Positions 62,713 through 64,000 of a stretch of DNA of 64,000 nucleotides are shown piece by piece; the first letter of the stretch is position 1; every line of letters begins with the position of its first letter. The translations under genes and the position numbers were made by a program. Source of the stretch: Paraburkholderia polaris (GTDB taxonomy: Bacteria > Pseudomonadota > Gammaproteobacteria > Burkholderiales > Burkholderiaceae); the NCBI RefSeq assembly GCF_012927345.1, contig NZ_JABBGJ010000047.1, forward strand, positions 23,597-87,596. Direction: 5' to 3'. Under the pieces are notes generated by a model. The model searched no databases. It saw nothing but the letters and a program-made list of their open reading frames with translations, and was not told the DNA's origin.

Positions 62713-63597
62713 ATGCGAGAGATCAGCCTGGACCGCTTGCGCACCCTGGTCGCTATTGCCGACCGTGGCTCATTCGCCGACGCGGCGCGTGCGTTGCATC
62801 TGGCGCCACCAACGGTCAGCCTCCACATCGCTGAACTGGAAGAGCGCATCGGGGCTCCGCTCCTGTCGCGCAAGCGTGGACATGTTCGGCCGTCGGCAAC
62901 AGGCGAGTTGTTGGTCGAGCGCGCGCGTCGACTGCTGGCCGACGCGGAACAGGCGTTAGACGATGTTCACCGCCAGGTTCAAGGGCTTGTCGGACGCGTT
63001 CGGCTCGGAGCATCGACCGGCGCGATTGCGCACCTGTTGCCTCAAGCGCTCGAAGTGCTGCGTGAGCACCATCCCGCTATCGATATTCAGATCGCGGTAC
63101 TCACCTCGCATGAAACGCTAACCCGATTGGCGGATGGGACGCTGGATGTTGGACTGGTCGCACTGCCTCAGCCTCCGGCGGCTGGACTCGTGATAAAGCC
63201 TTGGCGCCGCGACCCCGTGATGGCCTTTGTGCCGGCGCATTGGCGGTGTCCGGCTCGCATTACGCCTGAATGGCTCGCCGCTCAACCTCTCATTCTTAAT
63301 GATGCGACCACGCGTCTCTCGCGTCTGACTGCGGAGTGGTTTGCGACCGGAGGGCACCATCCCGCGCCGCGCATTCAGCTCAACTACAACGATGCGATCA
63401 AGAGTCTGGTAGCGGCAGGATATGGCGCGGCGCTGTTGCCTCATGAGGCCACTACGCCATTACCCGACAGGCGCATTGTCATGCGTCCGCTGCGTCCGGC
63501 GTTGTGGCGTCGGCTCGGCATTGCGCATCGTGCGGGGCATGTCGAGCGTTCCACGCAACATGTACTCGATGCGTTGTGGGATCTGCGATTGGCGTAG
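62713..63597 (+). CDS. LysR-family transcriptional regulator
   Basis: This 294-residue regulator has a winged helix-turn-helix (SLDRLRTLVAIADRGSFADA, AARALHLAPPTVSLHIAELE) and a two-lobe effector domain (VRLGASTGAIAHLLPQALEV to the C-terminus). It diverges from argC with 124 bases between the starts, the classical position for a LysR regulator of its neighbour. The intergenic region is AT-rich (GATATTCAGTTTTTCTGAAT). The effector is unknown. Confidence 0.93.
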   Translation: MREISLDRLRTLVAIADRGSFADAARALHLAPPTVSLHIAELEERIGAPLLSRKRGHVRPSATGELLVERARRLLADAEQALDDVHRQVQGLVGRVRLGASTGAIAHLLPQALEVLREHHPAIDIQIAVLTSHETLTRLADGTLDVGLVALPQPPAAGLVIKPWRRDPVMAFVPAHWRCPARITPEWLAAQPLILNDATTRLSRLTAEWFATGGHHPAPRIQLNYNDAIKSLVAAGYGAALLPHEATTPLPDRRIVMRPLRPALWRRLGIAHRAGHVERSTQHVLDALWDLRLA

Positions 63598-64000
63598 GAA
63601 TTTGCCATTTGTCGCTTCGGTTCGTTCTCGCGATGGGACAGTAGCCTATTGCACGCCACGACGAACGAATGGCCGGTTTGTAGAAATTTGACAGACCGAA
63701 TTGGGTCGCGTGCTGCCGATCGTAGTCGTGCAAGGCCGAGGTAAGTATGCGCATTGCGTGACGCGGCGCGCGGCCAATTTGATCCGCTCAGACAGGCGTT
63801 CCGACCGTTCGTTGCTGGCCCGAACGAGCCAATCATGCGTTAAAAAACCGGTCATCCAACTGCGACATGGGGCCATAACACGTTAGCACACCAGACTACC
63901 GTTCGATGTCGATGAGTATCCCCTCGCATCGCCCGCCAAAACACAGGCTGCAACTGGCGGAACTCCGTTCGGCCTCCAAGGGGTCTATGCTTGATTAGCG
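63598..64000. other. Intergenic region to the right edge
   Basis: About 400 bases with no supported gene. Short minus frames (63441-63836, 63646-63876) overlap the LysR end and look non-coding. Confidence 0.4.

Overview
The window reads as accessory DNA of a high-GC betaproteobacterium of the Burkholderia/Paraburkholderia/Caballeronia kind. The clues are a Burkholderia-type porin, the style of the caa3-type oxidase and stress genes, GlxA-type and LysR regulators, and insertion-sequence families frequent in that group. There is no rRNA, tRNA or core ribosomal gene. The only biosynthetic housekeeping-like gene is argC, in its short form. This suggests a secondary chromosome or megaplasmid; that is inference.

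Layout. (1) 1-4.0 kb, minus strand: a terminal cytochrome c oxidase operon (subunit II with a fused haem c domain, subunit I, subunit III, and the start of one more gene), with a GMC-oxidoreductase tail fragment overlapping its first gene. (2) 4.4-30 kb: a stress/envelope region with Crp/Fnr paralogues at both ends in opposite orientation. It holds glucan enzymes (debranching-type glucosidase, GH15 hydrolase, family 4 glycosyltransferase), a GMC oxidoreductase-DoxX-cupin-VOC operon, PRC-barrel proteins, HdeA, CsbD, a DUF3309-type peptide, a slipin and a fatty-acid desaturase. Among them are many decayed genes: histidine-kinase pieces, a GalP-like symporter, a frameshifted CLC channel, a ClpB-like ATPase tail, a CBS protein and truncated PRC proteins. 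(3) 31-34 kb: an IS3-family element carrying an IS110-family element inside its orfB, between a broken PRC gene and a broken carboxylesterase. (4) 34-40 kb: an intact GlxA-type regulator, a polyamine-type ABC importer and a proline-racemase-superfamily enzyme, probably an uptake and catabolic unit. (5) 40.7-46.8 kb: a RES/Xre toxin-antitoxin pair, a frameshifted ISNCY-type element, a DUF1488 gene, an integrase remnant and conserved unknown genes. (6) 46.8-54.5 kb: sparse, partly AT-richer DNA with a lipoprotein, unknown genes, two MITE-like elements that share a core, and a two-gene module (FAD/NAD(P)-binding protein plus a protein with an Ala-Asp repeat) that I cannot assign to a known system. 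(7) 55-63.6 kb: overlapping IclR- and AraC-type regulators, a porin, and a cytochrome c/molybdenum hydroxylase operon; then argC diverging from a LysR gene.

The most interesting items are the nested IS110 with a putative bridge-RNA region, the racemase-family enzyme with a Cys-to-Gly change at a catalytic position, the unassigned 51.4-53.9 kb module, the MITE pair, and the inverted Crp/Fnr copies bracketing the pseudogene-rich stress region. All functional calls come from reading sequence by eye; no database search was run.
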